A stretch of DNA of 64,000 bases from Azospirillaceae bacterium (GCA_031291675.1 JARLIO010000010.1:1-64000), one strand, 5' to 3'. Positions 1 to 9,563 are shown, counted from the stretch's first letter. Notes: generated by a model not told the origin, from the sequence alone. Numbers and translations: made by a program.

Positions 1-72
1 AACCGCCTCGTCGCCCAACTCACCAAGCTCGGCTTCAAAGTCGATCTCCAGCCCCTCGCTGAGGTTGCTTGA
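1..72 (+). CDS. C-terminal end of an unidentified protein, possibly a transposase
   Basis: An open frame enters from the left edge and stops at TGA 70-72, leaving 23 residues ending in LGFKVDLQPLAEVA. Similar 'xxLxxLGFxVxLxPLAxxA' tails occur at the end of some insertion-sequence transposases, but the fragment is too short to assign a family. The following 266 bases up to amn contain no convincing gene, only a strong hairpin, which would fit the edge of a mobile element. Everything beyond the reading frame is inference. Confidence 0.35.
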   Translation, partial: NRLVAQLTKLGFKVDLQPLAEVA

Positions 73-241
73 TCTTCGAGCCATTCAACTACTTTACCAA
101 CCAAAAGTTTCATCCGCCGAGCGCCAACAGGATCGAGAGAATCTCCCAATCCTGTTGGTTTCTTGTCAGAAATGACCGTTGCGTTCAAACGCCACGCCGG
201 CTTCGGCCCTTACGGGCCACGGCGGCGGTCGCCGCCGATCC

Positions 242-276
242 CCAACCCACGATGAGTGAAGATCATCGCGGGTTGG
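242..276. repeat. Intergenic hairpin upstream of amn
   Basis: The arms CCAACCCACGATGA (242-255) and TCATCGCGGGTTGG (263-276) are complementary over 14 bp with one G-T wobble, around a 7-nt loop. The outer part, cgcgggttggtat (267-279), reappears in inverted orientation at 1856-1868 just after amn. It could be a terminator of the upstream gene, the end of a mobile element or a REP-like repeat. There is no T-run after it. Confidence 0.6.
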
Positions 277-338
277 TATAAGACATTGGCCATAAGAGAC
301 CTGGGCAGTGCCGTTCATTTCGTCTATGAATTGATCTT

Positions 339-1856
339 ATGACTCCGTCTTTCCCCAGCCTGACCGAGAGTGCCGAGCGTTTCGATGACCCCGAACGGGC
401 CGTGGCCCGGGTCAAGGAGCTTTATGCCGGCCAGATCGACCTGCTTCGCCGACATTTCAATGCCTATGTTCAGGGGGCCAATCCGCCTCAGCGGATCCGG
501 GCCTGTTATCCCTTTGTCCGTGTCACCTCGGCGACCACGACGCGCATCGATACCAGGCTGAGCTATGGCTTCGTCGCCGAACCCGGGACCTACGCGACAA
601 CGCTGACCCGCCCGGCGCTGTACGAACGCTACTACCGCGAACAGTTCACGTTGCTGCGCCGCAATCTCGACGTTCCGCTTGAGATCGGCCTCAGCCATCA
701 TCCGATCCCGATTCATTTCGCATTCCCCGACGACATGCATGTCGAGGCCGAGTTGACGCCCGACCGCCTGGCCCGGATGCGCGATCTGTTCGACCTGCCC
801 GATCTTGCCCATATGGATGATGGCATCGTCAACGGCACCTACCAGAGCCCCGCGGGCGAACCGCAACCGCTGGCGCTGTTCACCGCGCCACGGGTCGATT
901 ATTCGCTGTTGCGTCTGAAACACTACACCGCGACGTCGCCCGAGCAGTTCCAGAACTACGTCCTGTTCACCAACTACCAGTTCTATATCGACGAATTCGT
1001 CCGCCTCGGCCTCGAACTGATGCAAGAGACCGACGATGCCGGGCAACGCCATCGCAGCATGGGCTACAGCGCCTTCGTCGAGCCCGGCAACCATGTGACG
1101 CCGAACGCCAATCTGGCCAGCAGTGCCGCGGCGGCCCAGCCCCACGGCCACCGGGCCCACCGGCTGCCGCAGATGCCCGCCTACCATCTGCAGCGCCCCG
1201 ATGGCAACGGCATCACCATGGTCAATATCGGGATCGGACCGTCCAACGCGAAGACCATCACCGACCATATCGCCGTGCTGCGCCCCCATGTCTGGATCAT
1301 GCTGGGGCACTGTGCCGGGCTGCGCAACACCCAGCGCCTGGGCGACTATGTCCTGGCCCATGGTTATGTCCGCGAGGACCATGTCCTCGACGCCGACCTA
1401 CCGCCCTGGGTTCCGGTGCCCCCGCTGGCCGAAGTCCAGGTCGCCCTCGAAGCCGCCGTCGCCGCGGTGACCGGCCTGACCGGCTATGATCTGAAAATGG
1501 TGATGCGGACCGGAACCGTCGCCACGATCGACAACCGTAACTGGGAACTGCGCGACTATCGCGAGCCGTTGCAGCGCTTCAGCCAGAGCCGCGCCATCGC
1601 GCTCGACATGGAATCGGCCACGATCGCCGCCAACGGCTTCCGGTTCCGGGTGCCCTATGGCACGCTGTTGTGCGTGTCCGACAAGCCGCTGCACGGCGCG
1701 CTCAAGCTGCCCGGCATGGCCGACCAGTTCTATCGCGATCAGGTCGGCCAACATGTCGAGATCGGCATGGCCGCGATGGAATTGCTGCGCGGCAACGGGC
1801 TGGAACGCCTGCATTCGCGCAAGCTGCGCAGTTTCGCCGAGGTCGCGTTCCAGTAA
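339..1856 (+). CDS. amn: AMP nucleosidase
   Basis: This 505-residue protein is a full-length AMP nucleosidase, which hydrolyses AMP to adenine and ribose 5-phosphate in the cytoplasm and so adjusts the adenylate pool. The N-terminal about 190 residues match the Amn-specific regulatory domain (RACYPFVRVT, LSYGFVAEPGTY). The C-terminal part is the nucleoside-phosphorylase fold, with MVNIGIGPSNAKT, the catalytic-core stretch IALDMESATIAANGFRFR and the LLCVSDKPLHG loop. The ATG at 339 is the first in frame and has only a weak ribosome site. The stop codon overlaps an inverted-repeat element. The gene stands alone; yciB follows after 76 bases of dyads and could be co-transcribed. Confidence 0.96.
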   Translation: MTPSFPSLTESAERFDDPERAVARVKELYAGQIDLLRRHFNAYVQGANPPQRIRACYPFVRVTSATTTRIDTRLSYGFVAEPGTYATTLTRPALYERYYREQFTLLRRNLDVPLEIGLSHHPIPIHFAFPDDMHVEAELTPDRLARMRDLFDLPDLAHMDDGIVNGTYQSPAGEPQPLALFTAPRVDYSLLRLKHYTATSPEQFQNYVLFTNYQFYIDEFVRLGLELMQETDDAGQRHRSMGYSAFVEPGNHVTPNANLASSAAAAQPHGHRAHRLPQMPAYHLQRPDGNGITMVNIGIGPSNAKTITDHIAVLRPHVWIMLGHCAGLRNTQRLGDYVLAHGYVREDHVLDADLPPWVPVPPLAEVQVALEAAVAAVTGLTGYDLKMVMRTGTVATIDNRNWELRDYREPLQRFSQSRAIALDMESATIAANGFRFRVPYGTLLCVSDKPLHGALKLPGMADQFYRDQVGQHVEIGMAAMELLRGNGLERLHSRKLRSFAEVAFQ

Positions 1857-1929
1857 TACCAACCCGCGGTCGCCGTTGGCATCGCCGCGTCGGTCTTGCC
1901 CTGTTGCGGGCAACACGGTATCAATACCG
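1856..1929. repeat. Cluster of short dyads between amn and yciB
   Basis: The gap holds three elements. First is ataccaacccgcg (1856-1868), an inverted copy of the sequence at 267-279. Second is the hairpin TTGCCC-6 nt-GGGCAA (1896-1913). Third is CGGTAT-CA-ATACCG (1916-1929), which ends 3 nt before the yciB start codon. Together they leave no room for a normal ribosome site, so they may control yciB translation or simply be REP-like sequence. Confidence 0.5.
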
Positions 1930-1932
1930 GCC

Positions 1933-2478
1933 ATGAACCAACTCATTCGCCTCGGCATCGAAGCCGGTCCGCTGCTCGTGTTCTTCATCGCCAATGCCCG
2001 CCTGGGCATCAAGATGGGCACAGCCTGTTTCATGGCCGCGACGGTCGTGTCGCTGCTGCTGTCCTGGCACCGGGAACGCAAACTGCCGATCATGCCGATC
2101 GTTGGCTGCGCCTTCGTCACGGTGTTCGGTGGTCTGACCTTGTGGCTCGACAACGACATCTTCATCAAGATCAAGCCGACGGTCGTCAATCTGTCTTTCG
2201 CCGCCGTGCTGTTCGGTGGCGCTGTTCTGCGCCGCAACCTGCTGAAGCCGCTGCTGGGCACCATGCTGGTGCTCGACGAGACGGGATGGCGAATCCTGGG
2301 CGTGCGCTGGGCCGGCTTTTTCCTGATCCTCGCCGTGGCCAACGAGGTGGTGTGGCGGTCGCTGTCCACCGATGCCTGGGTTGATTTCAAGGTATTCGGC
2401 ATCATGCCGCTGACCCTGCTGTTCAGCGCCCTGCAAATGCCGCTGATCCTTAAGCACCAGATCGCACCGGCCGAGTAA
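1933..2478 (+). CDS. yciB: Inner membrane-spanning protein YciB (septation protein A family)
   Basis: This 181-residue polytopic membrane protein of the YciB/IspZ family is linked in Shigella to septation and in E. coli to cell-envelope synthesis. Recognisable features are the N-terminal GPLLVFFIANARLGI segment, about five hydrophobic helices, LWLDNDIFIKIKPT, and the family motif GWRILGVRWAGFF followed by ANEVVWR. The open frame extends further upstream, but the homologous part starts at ATG 1933 (MNQLIRLGIEAGP). There is no clear Shine-Dalgarno sequence, and a perfect small dyad sits immediately upstream, so initiation may be leaderless or structure-dependent. Confidence 0.93.
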   Translation: MNQLIRLGIEAGPLLVFFIANARLGIKMGTACFMAATVVSLLLSWHRERKLPIMPIVGCAFVTVFGGLTLWLDNDIFIKIKPTVVNLSFAAVLFGGAVLRRNLLKPLLGTMLVLDETGWRILGVRWAGFFLILAVANEVVWRSLSTDAWVDFKVFGIMPLTLLFSALQMPLILKHQIAPAE

Positions 2479-2714
2479 GACCGCGCAAAGACCGGGTTCG
2501 CTCTGGGGCAACAGCGCGGACGACCGTCAGGACACCAGACCGGTCCGGACGCGGGTCGCGGCCGACGCCACCGCGTGAATTTCCGTCAGCACCGATGTGA
2601 ACGAATTTCAGTTACGCTGCGCTCCCGCTTCATGAAATATGTCTGTGACCGCGATCTGGTCGCCGTCTTCGTTCGATTACGGCCGCATCCTGACGCTATC
2701 GAAAGGATTACCGC

Positions 2715-4952
2715 ATGAGAAGCGTTGACTATTCCGCCATGGATATTGATCGATCCGTGTTCGGTGCTGGCGTTTTTGCGCCGCTGGTCGCCAATTATGT
2801 CGATTATATTATCGATTCATGGCAGCGCACCATCCTGTTCCTCGATGTTCTGCGGCAACGCGGCAACACGCATTTTGAACAGGCCCAAAAGACCGAACCA
2901 TCAGTTCTCAATTTCGACCATGATCTGATCCTTGATGGCCGCGACCTCGACCATCCCGTCAACTACACGCTGGTCCAGATCAAGACCGCGCCCGACGCCC
3001 CCGCCCATCCCCGCAAACGCCCTTTCATCATCTTCGATCCCCGCGCCGGCCATGGCCCCGGCATTGGCGGCATGAAACAGCACAGCGAAATCGGCGCCGC
3101 CCTTGATGCCGGTCATCCCTGCTATTTCGTCGGCTTCCGACCCGTCCCCGAACCGGGTCAGACCATCGAAGATGTCTGTCGCGCCGAAGCGACCTTCATC
3201 GCCAAGGTCATTGACCGGCATCCGGACGCCGACGGCATGCCCTGCCTGATCGGCAATTGCCAGGCGGGCTGGCAGATCGCGTTGACCTGCGCGATCCATC
3301 CGGATCTCGGTGGTCCGCTCATTCTGGCCGGTGCCCCCCTGTCCTATTGGGCCGGGATCCATGGCAAGGCACCGATGCGTTATAGCGGCGGCATGCTCGG
3401 TGGTTCGTGGCTGGCCACACTGGCCAGTGACCTGGGCGCGGGCCAGTTCGATGGCGCCGCCCTGGTGCAGAATTTCGAGAATCTCAACCCAGCCAACACC
3501 TACTGGACCAAGGACTACAATCTCTATAGCCGAATCGACACCGAGGCCCCGCGCTTCCTCGATTTCGAAAAATGGTGGGGCAGCCCGATCCTGCTCGACG
3601 GCGCCGAAATCCAGTTCATCGTCGATGAGTTGTTCATTGGGAACAAGCTATCGGCCGGCGAGGTCGTAACGTCGGACGGAATTCGCGTTGATCTGCGCAA
3701 TATCCATTCCCCCATCGTCGTGTTCTGCTCGCACGGCGACGACATCACCCCGCCGCAACAGGCGTTGGGTTGGATCCTCGATCTTTACGACAGCGACGAG
3801 GCGATCGTTGCCGCGGGGCAAACCATCCTTTATTCGCTGCACCCCAGCGTCGGTCATCTGGGGATCTTTGTCAGCGGTGCCGTCGCGACCAAGCAACATG
3901 AGGAATTCGCACAAAACATCGATTTCATCGACGCATTGCCACCCGGGCTGTTCGAAGCGACCTTTGTTGCCAAGGACGATCACTCGGTCCATCCCGAGTT
4001 GCTGGCGACCGCCTACGCGATGTCGTTTCACCCGCGCACACTGGCCGATATCCGCGCCCTGGGCCGCAACAGCCCGGACGACGACCAGTGCTTTGCCACG
4101 GTCGCTCGCGTGGCAGAGATCAATCAGGGGCTTTACCACACCCTCCTGCAGCCATTGGTTCAAGCCACCACGCAGGAATGGACCGCGTCGTGGTTGCGCC
4201 AGACCAATGGCCATCGCCTGCGTTTCGCCCTGTTTTCCGACCGAAATCCCTGGCTCGCTCTGCTTGCCGACACGGCAGCCAGTGTTCGCGCCCACCGTCG
4301 CGCGGCCGCACCAGACAACCCGTTCCTGACCTTGCAGGCCCTTGCCTCCGACCAGATGGTCGCCGCCTGGGATGGCTTTCGCGACATGCGGGATCGCTGG
4401 ATCGAGAATGCCTTTTTCGCGATCTATGGTGCGGTCCCGCTGCAGGCCGCGGTGGGATTGCGGGCGCAGGGCAGCCAGGCGCGCCGGAAGGTCGGTCGTG
4501 ACGTGGCACGGGAACAAGCCGTTGCCGCGCAAATGGACGCGTTGCGCCGCGGCTTCAGCGAAGGCCAGGCGCCCCAGGCAATCGTCCGCGCCCTGATCTT
4601 TGTGCTGCGGGCCGCGGACGGCATCGACGAGCGCAGCTTTGCCCTGCTGCGCCACGTTCGGGACCGCCATCCGGAGATCAACGTGCTCTCCCTCGCCGAA
4701 TTCAAGCAACTGGTGCGTCAGCAATACCTGCTGATCCATCTGGACGAGCGCCATGCCATCGAAACATTGCACACGCTGCTGGAGGCATCGGGCATGGAAC
4801 CGGCGGCCTTGCTGGATGTGGTGTGGCAGGTGGCATCGGCCGGTGGGGAACCGTCACCGGAGGTCGACCGCCGCTATCGCCACCTTGAGGCCCTGCTGAA
4901 AGGTGAGCGGCGCAAGCCCGTGACCCGGGCGCCACTGCGGTCGGTCGAGTAG
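2715..4952 (+). CDS. DUF3141 family protein, PHA-synthase-like alpha/beta hydrolase
   Basis: This 745-residue protein has an N-terminal alpha/beta-hydrolase domain of the DUF3141 family, related to polyhydroxyalkanoate synthases. The nucleophile elbow reads GNCQAG, so the nucleophile is cysteine as in PhaC rather than serine. The probable acid and base lie in CSHGDDITPP and SVGHLGIF. After about residue 450 comes a long helical region; its last 150 residues (RALIFVLRAADGIDERSF) resemble a TerB-like fold, which I recall as usual in this family. The start follows a gaaagga ribosome site. No phaC, phaR or phasin gene is nearby, so a role in PHA metabolism is unproven. A strong bidirectional terminator lies 38 nt downstream. 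Confidence 0.85.
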   Translation: MRSVDYSAMDIDRSVFGAGVFAPLVANYVDYIIDSWQRTILFLDVLRQRGNTHFEQAQKTEPSVLNFDHDLILDGRDLDHPVNYTLVQIKTAPDAPAHPRKRPFIIFDPRAGHGPGIGGMKQHSEIGAALDAGHPCYFVGFRPVPEPGQTIEDVCRAEATFIAKVIDRHPDADGMPCLIGNCQAGWQIALTCAIHPDLGGPLILAGAPLSYWAGIHGKAPMRYSGGMLGGSWLATLASDLGAGQFDGAALVQNFENLNPANTYWTKDYNLYSRIDTEAPRFLDFEKWWGSPILLDGAEIQFIVDELFIGNKLSAGEVVTSDGIRVDLRNIHSPIVVFCSHGDDITPPQQALGWILDLYDSDEAIVAAGQTILYSLHPSVGHLGIFVSGAVATKQHEEFAQNIDFIDALPPGLFEATFVAKDDHSVHPELLATAYAMSFHPRTLADIRALGRNSPDDDQCFATVARVAEINQGLYHTLLQPLVQATTQEWTASWLRQTNGHRLRFALFSDRNPWLALLADTAASVRAHRRAAAPDNPFLTLQALASDQMVAAWDGFRDMRDRWIENAFFAIYGAVPLQAAVGLRAQGSQARRKVGRDVAREQAVAAQMDALRRGFSEGQAPQAIVRALIFVLRAADGIDERSFALLRHVRDRHPEINVLSLAEFKQLVRQQYLLIHLDERHAIETLHTLLEASGMEPAALLDVVWQVASAGGEPSPEVDRRYRHLEALLKGERRKPVTRAPLRSVE

Positions 4953-4990
4953 CCCCGGCGCTTCATCCGGCGTCAGGCCGCCCGGGCGAC

Positions 4991-5017
4991 GGGCGCGCCG
5001 CCGATCGCGGCGCGCCC
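4991..5017. terminator. Strong hairpin between convergent genes
   Basis: GGGCGCGCCGC (4991-5001) and GCGGCGCGCCC (5007-5017) form a perfect 11-bp stem with a 5-nt loop. It lies between the converging DUF3141 and NUDIX genes, where it could stop transcription from both sides. No good T-run follows on either strand. Confidence 0.6.
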
Positions 5018-5026
5018 CCTTCGCTG

Positions 5027-5575
5027 TCAGCGGTTGCCGTCCCCGGACGGCCGCAGATCGATGCTGGCGGCAAAACCGGCCTGCCCCTGCCGGGCGTGAA
5101 AGTCCTTCAGCGCCAGGGCGACGGTCGGAAACGCCAGCTCCGGCCAGGGAATTTCCGTCCAGTGCAGCAGGGCGACGGCGGCACTTTCGGGGCCGGCCGC
5201 GACGTCCGGTGACAACAACCGCGCCCGGAAGATCAATTGGACCTGGCCGATCGCGGGGACATCATAAATCCCGAGCAAAGCATCGATATCGATGCGCGCC
5301 CGCGCCTCCTCCCACGCCTCACGGCGGGCACCGTCGGCACTGGTCTCGCCGAGTTCCATGAAGCCCGCGGGCAAGGTCCAATAGCCGCGGCGTGGCTCGA
5401 TGGCGCGACGGCACATCAGAATCCGGTCTTCCCAGGTGCACACCGCACCAACGATAACGCGCGGATTCTGATAATCGATAAAACCGCAATCCGGACAGAC
5501 CAGCCGCTCACGGTCATCGCCCGGGGGGATCATCCGGTCGCGCGGACCGCGGTTGACCAGACAATTATCATTCAT
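5027..5575 (-). CDS. NUDIX hydrolase with N-terminal zinc-ribbon remnant
   Basis: This 182-residue protein hydrolyses a nucleoside diphosphate linked to another moiety; the substrate cannot be read from the sequence. The NUDIX box starts at GFMELGE and continues with seven residues and REAWEE. The glycine normally after EE is replaced (EEARA). Upstream, [19 protein letters not shown] is the beginning typical of NADH-pyrophosphatase-like and ADP-ribose-type NUDIX proteins, but only one CxxC pair is present. I chose ATG 5575; a TTG three codons upstream is possible. It is transcribed toward the DUF3141 gene and shares a terminator with it. Confidence 0.9.
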   Translation of the reverse strand: MNDNCLVNRGPRDRMIPPGDDRERLVCPDCGFIDYQNPRVIVGAVCTWEDRILMCRRAIEPRRGYWTLPAGFMELGETSADGARREAWEEARARIDIDALLGIYDVPAIGQVQLIFRARLLSPDVAAGPESAAVALLHWTEIPWPELAFPTVALALKDFHARQGQAGFAASIDLRPSGDGNR

Positions 5576-5680
5576 GATGGGCAACCCGTATTCAGCGCCG
5601 CCCCGGCACCGAGGGGCCCCGTGTCGAGAGGGCGTGCGCCGAGGGTTGAGATGACGCGCGCGACAGCCGCCGCGGGGCGA

Positions 5681-5980
5681 TCAGACAGTGATATTGAGCA
5701 GGCTGCCGCGATGGCCGTGGGTCGCGGTCCCCGTCGTCGCCGTGGCATTCACATTGCTGTTCGTGTTGGTCGTGCTTGAGACGGCACCGGTCGTTGACGA
5801 CGCCGAGGTTCCGGTGACGGTCTTCGTCGCACCGGCCAGCGTCGCGGTTGCCCCCGCTGTCGTTGTCGACGCCCCGACCGTTGCCGACACCTGCCCGCTC
5901 GACGCCCGCGACCCCGCCGCCTGATGGAACAGGTTCGCGGCCGAAAGACCCGAAGCACCGGAGATCGCGGAGACTGACAT
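5681..5980 (-). CDS. Small Ser/Thr/Ala-rich protein of unknown function
   Basis: This 99-residue protein starts MSVSAISGASGLSAANLF and is then almost entirely Ala, Ser, Thr, Gly and Asn until the end (HGHRGSLLNITV). I do not recognise it. A good ribosome site (gaagga) precedes ATG 5980, so it is probably translated although composition is low-complexity. There is no signal peptide or membrane helix. The N-terminus resembles short cytoplasmic proteins common in Alphaproteobacteria, while the disordered body suggests a linker, matrix or secreted filament component. An AT-rich stretch at about 6075-6105 upstream may be its promoter. An over-predicted frame remains possible. Confidence 0.5.
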   Translation of the reverse strand: MSVSAISGASGLSAANLFHQAAGSRASSGQVSATVGASTTTAGATATLAGATKTVTGTSASSTTGAVSSTTNTNSNVNATATTGTATHGHRGSLLNITV

Positions 5981-6174
5981 CGGTCGATTCCTTCGACACC
6001 ACCGCAGATCATCGCATGACCCCAAGTCACGACGCCGACGATCACGCGGGCCGCTTGGCGGCCATTAACCCAAGAGATAACACAATATAGGCTCTCTAAG
6101 AATACGCCATTGTGCGCGAAACGCCTACGCCAAAACCGCACCAAACCCAACGACCCCGGAAACACGGCACAAGG

Positions 6175-6202
6175 TTGCGTGCGACCCGGAGGTCGCACGC
6201 AA
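6175..6202 (-). terminator. Terminator-like hairpin after pgk
   Basis: TTGCGTGCGACC (6175-6186) and GGTCGCACGCAA (6191-6202) form a perfect 12-bp stem closed by a 4-nt loop, starting 23 nt beyond the pgk stop codon on the minus strand. The following minus-strand sequence, aaccttgtgcc, has only a few T residues, so termination may be partial. Confidence 0.7.
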
Positions 6203-6225
6203 TAGTCCAACCGGATCGTCCGGGA

Positions 6226-7422
6226 TCAGTGGCCGCGCAGAACCGCGACGCCGGGCAATTCCTTGCCCTCCAGCCATTCAAGGAACGCGCCGCCGGCGGC
6301 GGACACATAGCTGAAATCGCCTTCGACGCCGGCATGGGCCAGGGCTGACACCGTATCACCACCCCCGGCGACACTCAGCAGGCTCTTGGCCCGGGTCAGG
6401 CGCGCGACCTCCTTGGCCAGGGCCACGGTGCCGGCGTCGAACGGCGTGATCTCGAACGCGCCCAGCGGCCCGTTCCACACCACGGTCTTGACGCCGGCCA
6501 GTTTGGCCGCCAACGCCGCAACCGTAGCCGGACCGATGTCGAGCATCAGATCATCCGGCGCGATCGCGCCGATCGCGACGACGTGGCTGGCGGCACCGGC
6601 CTTGAACTCCTTGGCAACGACGCCATCGATCGGCAGCACGACCTCGCAACCGGCCTGCTCAGCCTTTTGCATGATGCTGCGCGCCTGATCGGCCATGTCC
6701 TTTTCACACAGCGACGCCCCGATGGCGACGCCCTTGGCGTGCAGGAAAGTATTGGCCATGCCCCCGCCCAGCACCAGGATGTTGACGCGCGACACCAGAT
6801 TGCCCAGCAGCTCGAGCTTGGTCGAGATCTTGGCGCCACCGACGATCGCGACGACCGGACGCTCGGGATGTTCCAGCGCCGCGGTCAGGGCCTGGAGTTC
6901 CGCTTCCATCAGACGGCCGGCGGCGTTGGGCAACAGACGCGCCAGGGCCTCGATCGAGGCATGGGCGCGGTGCGACGACGAGAAGGCATCATTGACATAG
7001 ATATCGCCGAGCTTGGCGAGCTGCGCGGCAAACGCGGCGTCGTTCTTTTCTTCCTCGGCATGGAAGCGCAGATTTTCCAGGACCAGGATGCCACCGGCGG
7101 GCAGCGCGGCGACCGCCGCTTCCGCGACCGGCCCGACACAATCCGTGGCGAAGGCGACGTCCTGCCCAACGGCAACCGCCAGGGCTTCGGCAACGACACG
7201 CAGCGAATTCTTGGTATCCGGCCCGCCCTTGGGGCGACCGAAATGCGACATGACAACGACCTTGGCGCCCTTCTTGGCCAATTCGGTCAGGGTCGGGGCC
7301 AGACGATCCAGGCGGGTGGTGTCGCTGACCTTGCCGTCCTGCATCGGCACGTTAAGATCGCCGCGCACCAATACGGTCTTGCCGGCGACGTCAATGTCAT
7401 CGAGAGTGCGAAAATCTGCCAT
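6226..7422 (-). CDS. pgk: Phosphoglycerate kinase
   Basis: This 398-residue protein interconverts 1,3-bisphosphoglycerate + ADP and 3-phosphoglycerate + ATP in glycolysis and the Calvin-type/gluconeogenic direction. The family signature [16 protein letters not shown] is at the N-terminus, followed by the phosphoglycerate-site residues in SHFGRPKG and [14 protein letters not shown], the hinge ([13 protein letters not shown]), and the nucleotide site [10 protein letters not shown] and GGGDTVSAL near the end. Length is normal. It is not next to gap or fba, which often accompany it in Alphaproteobacteria. A 12-bp hairpin follows the stop. Confidence 0.98.
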   Translation of the reverse strand: MADFRTLDDIDVAGKTVLVRGDLNVPMQDGKVSDTTRLDRLAPTLTELAKKGAKVVVMSHFGRPKGGPDTKNSLRVVAEALAVAVGQDVAFATDCVGPVAEAAVAALPAGGILVLENLRFHAEEEKNDAAFAAQLAKLGDIYVNDAFSSSHRAHASIEALARLLPNAAGRLMEAELQALTAALEHPERPVVAIVGGAKISTKLELLGNLVSRVNILVLGGGMANTFLHAKGVAIGASLCEKDMADQARSIMQKAEQAGCEVVLPIDGVVAKEFKAGAASHVVAIGAIAPDDLMLDIGPATVAALAAKLAGVKTVVWNGPLGAFEITPFDAGTVALAKEVARLTRAKSLLSVAGGGDTVSALAHAGVEGDFSYVSAAGGAFLEWLEGKELPGVAVLRGH

Positions 7423-8009
7423 GCGATGCGCTCCTTATCAAGCCATGTGGGCGATGCTGATGGCCGGCACTCAAAGCACAGGCCGATCGACTTGGCAATG
7501 GGCCGTACGGGCGCAGGTCGGCGCCAGCTCCGACGCGGCTCCGGCCCGGGACCGCGCGGCCCCTGGTCGCGCGTCACCCGGCCAACCGCACCGGCACCCG
7601 GCATGCAGAATCGGTTTCAGGCATTGCAGGGCGCGCGGGCCTTGAGGCGAGGTTGGCATTTTCCAACCGCCCGGAGGACATGCGCCGACGTCGCCCCCGC
7701 CCGCCCCGGCAAATTCCGAGTCGTTCCGATTTCCCGGTGCCATCACCGGTCCTGGAGCGCCCCTGGGACTCCGGGCCCGATTTCGAGCGCCGGTTCAAAG
7801 GTTGTTCTCGCGTGAAAACGATGTCATTATATCGTCATAATCCAGAAAGCGTTAGGGTTGTGCCGTTGACGCCCGAGAGGGCGCGACGCCAGCGCGTTGC
7901 CGGGTTCGCCCCGCGCCCCTCCCCCATGGCGCGGCAGTGATCTGTGTGCCGCAACGCAAGGCGGCGGCGTCGACGACGCCGCGAAGGACAAAGGAATAGT
8001 GAATTGAAC
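7423..8009. other. Long divergent intergenic region, pgk / CYTH-CHAD gene
   Basis: No convincing gene is present in these 587 bases; short frames exist but are proline/arginine-rich shadows of GC-rich sequence. It should hold the pgk promoter on the minus strand and that of the CYTH-CHAD gene on the plus strand. Visible elements are a small dyad GGTTGG-6 nt-CCAACC (7651-7668), an AT-rich patch at about 7815-7860 that contains the spaced pair ACGAT...ATCGT and is the likeliest promoter, and a GC-rich hairpin just before the ribosome site aaaggaatag. Confidence 0.5.
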
Positions 8010-9563
8010 ATGACGGGTAGTGAAGTCGAACTCAAGCTGACGGTGGCTTCCGAAAACCTGCCGACGCTGTCAAAGGCCCCGGTCTTAAAGGCCGGAAAGC
8101 CCAAGGTCGAACATCTCGAAAGTATCTATTTCGACACCGCCGATTTCCGACTGCGCGATCGCGCGATCACGCTGCGGATCCGCCGCCGGGACGACAGCTT
8201 CATCCAGACCCTCAAGACCGCGAGCCGGGTCGCCGGCCCCCTTGCCCACCGCGGCGAGTGGGAAAGCGTCGTGAGCAGCGACCGCCCCGATCTCGCCGCC
8301 CTGCCGGACGGCGAAGCCCGGAGCCTTCTCGGTGTGATCACCGAGGCCGAACTGGTCCCGGTGTTCGAAAGCCGGATCGACCGGACCGTCCGCCTGATCG
8401 ACAACCGGGTCGAGGTCGCGTTCGATACCGGCGAAATCCGCGCCACCAACGGCGAGACCGAGGCGGTGTCGGAGATCGAACTGGAATTGAAGGGCGGCGA
8501 ACCGCAGCACCTATTCGACATTGCCCTGGAACTGGCCAAACTGACGGGCGTTCGCGTCGAAACCCGGACCAAAGCGGAACGGGGCTATGCCCTGCTCGCC
8601 GGGACGCGCCGCGGTGCCGTCAAGGCCAGCCGGCTCGACATCGAGTCCGACGCGACCGGGGAGCAGGCGCTGGAACTGATGGTGCGCGACTGCCTCAACC
8701 ATCTGCTGGTCAACGAAGCCTGCGCGCTTCAGGGCGAAGATGCCGAAGGCATCCACCAGATGCGGGTTGCCTTGCGTCGCCTGCGCTCGGCCCTGGTGCT
8801 GTTTCGGCGCTTCATCCCCGCGGCGCATTACGACTGGGTCACGACCGAGGTCAAATGGCTCGCCACCAGCCTGGGCGCCGCCCGCGACTGGGACGTGTTC
8901 AAGAGCGCCCTGCTGACACCGATCCAGGCGGCACTGCCGGGCACGCCCGAACTGGATACCCTGGCCGCCGCCGCCGAACAGGCCCGGCTGGCCGCCTATG
9001 ATGCGGCCCGTGCCGCGATTGTCTCGAACCGCTACACCATTCTGCTGTTGCGGCTGAATGCCTGGCTCGAAAGCCGGGCCTGGCGTGACCAGCGCCTGTC
9101 GGAGGAAAGCGCCCAGCTGTTCCGGCCGGTGCGCGAACTGGCCGACGGACTGCTGGCCCAGCGCCAGCGGATCGCCTGCAAGCGCGGCCGCCATTTCCCG
9201 CATCTACGCGCCGAGGAACGCCACGAGGTCCGCAAGGCCCTGAAGAAGCTGCGTTATGCCATCGAGTTTTTCCAGTCGCTCTATGACAGCAAGCCGATGC
9301 GCCGCTATCTTCGGCCGCTGGAGACCTTGCAGGACGATCTGGGCCATCTCAACGACGTGGCAACGGCGCGACTCCTGATCGCCAAGCTGGACCGGACCGG
9401 GGCCGATGCCAGCACCGCGGCCTCATGGTGGGTCGGCGGCGGGATCGTGATCGGATGGCACGCCCGCGGCGGCGCCACCCTGGGGCCCGAGGTCAACGGG
9501 CATTGGGATGAATTCGTCGCAGCCAAGCCGTTCTGGACCGAACCAGAACCCGCGCTCGCGTGA
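8010..9563 (+). CDS. CYTH and CHAD domain protein (inorganic triphosphatase type)
   Basis: This 517-residue protein has an N-terminal CYTH domain (about 1-205) with the signature ExExK as EVELK at residues 5-9, and paired basic/acidic tunnel residues (RDRAITLRIRRR, EIELELKGGE, KAERGYALL). A helical CHAD domain (about 215-500) with the conserved histidines and arginines of IHQMRVALRRLRS and HEVRKALKKLRYA follows. CYTH-CHAD proteins such as E. coli YgiF hydrolyse inorganic triphosphate, and CHAD binds polyphosphate. I chose ATG 8010, which follows aaaggaatag; a longer frame upstream encodes only an arginine run. The metabolic partner is not visible nearby. Confidence 0.92.
   Translation: MTGSEVELKLTVASENLPTLSKAPVLKAGKPKVEHLESIYFDTADFRLRDRAITLRIRRRDDSFIQTLKTASRVAGPLAHRGEWESVVSSDRPDLAALPDGEARSLLGVITEAELVPVFESRIDRTVRLIDNRVEVAFDTGEIRATNGETEAVSEIELELKGGEPQHLFDIALELAKLTGVRVETRTKAERGYALLAGTRRGAVKASRLDIESDATGEQALELMVRDCLNHLLVNEACALQGEDAEGIHQMRVALRRLRSALVLFRRFIPAAHYDWVTTEVKWLATSLGAARDWDVFKSALLTPIQAALPGTPELDTLAAAAEQARLAAYDAARAAIVSNRYTILLLRLNAWLESRAWRDQRLSEESAQLFRPVRELADGLLAQRQRIACKRGRHFPHLRAEERHEVRKALKKLRYAIEFFQSLYDSKPMRRYLRPLETLQDDLGHLNDVATARLLIAKLDRTGADASTAASWWVGGGIVIGWHARGGATLGPEVNGHWDEFVAAKPFWTEPEPALA

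Noticed and set aside
324-1382. 352-codon minus-strand frame opposite amn
   Set aside because: Antisense shadow of a well-conserved gene, with no recognisable domain.
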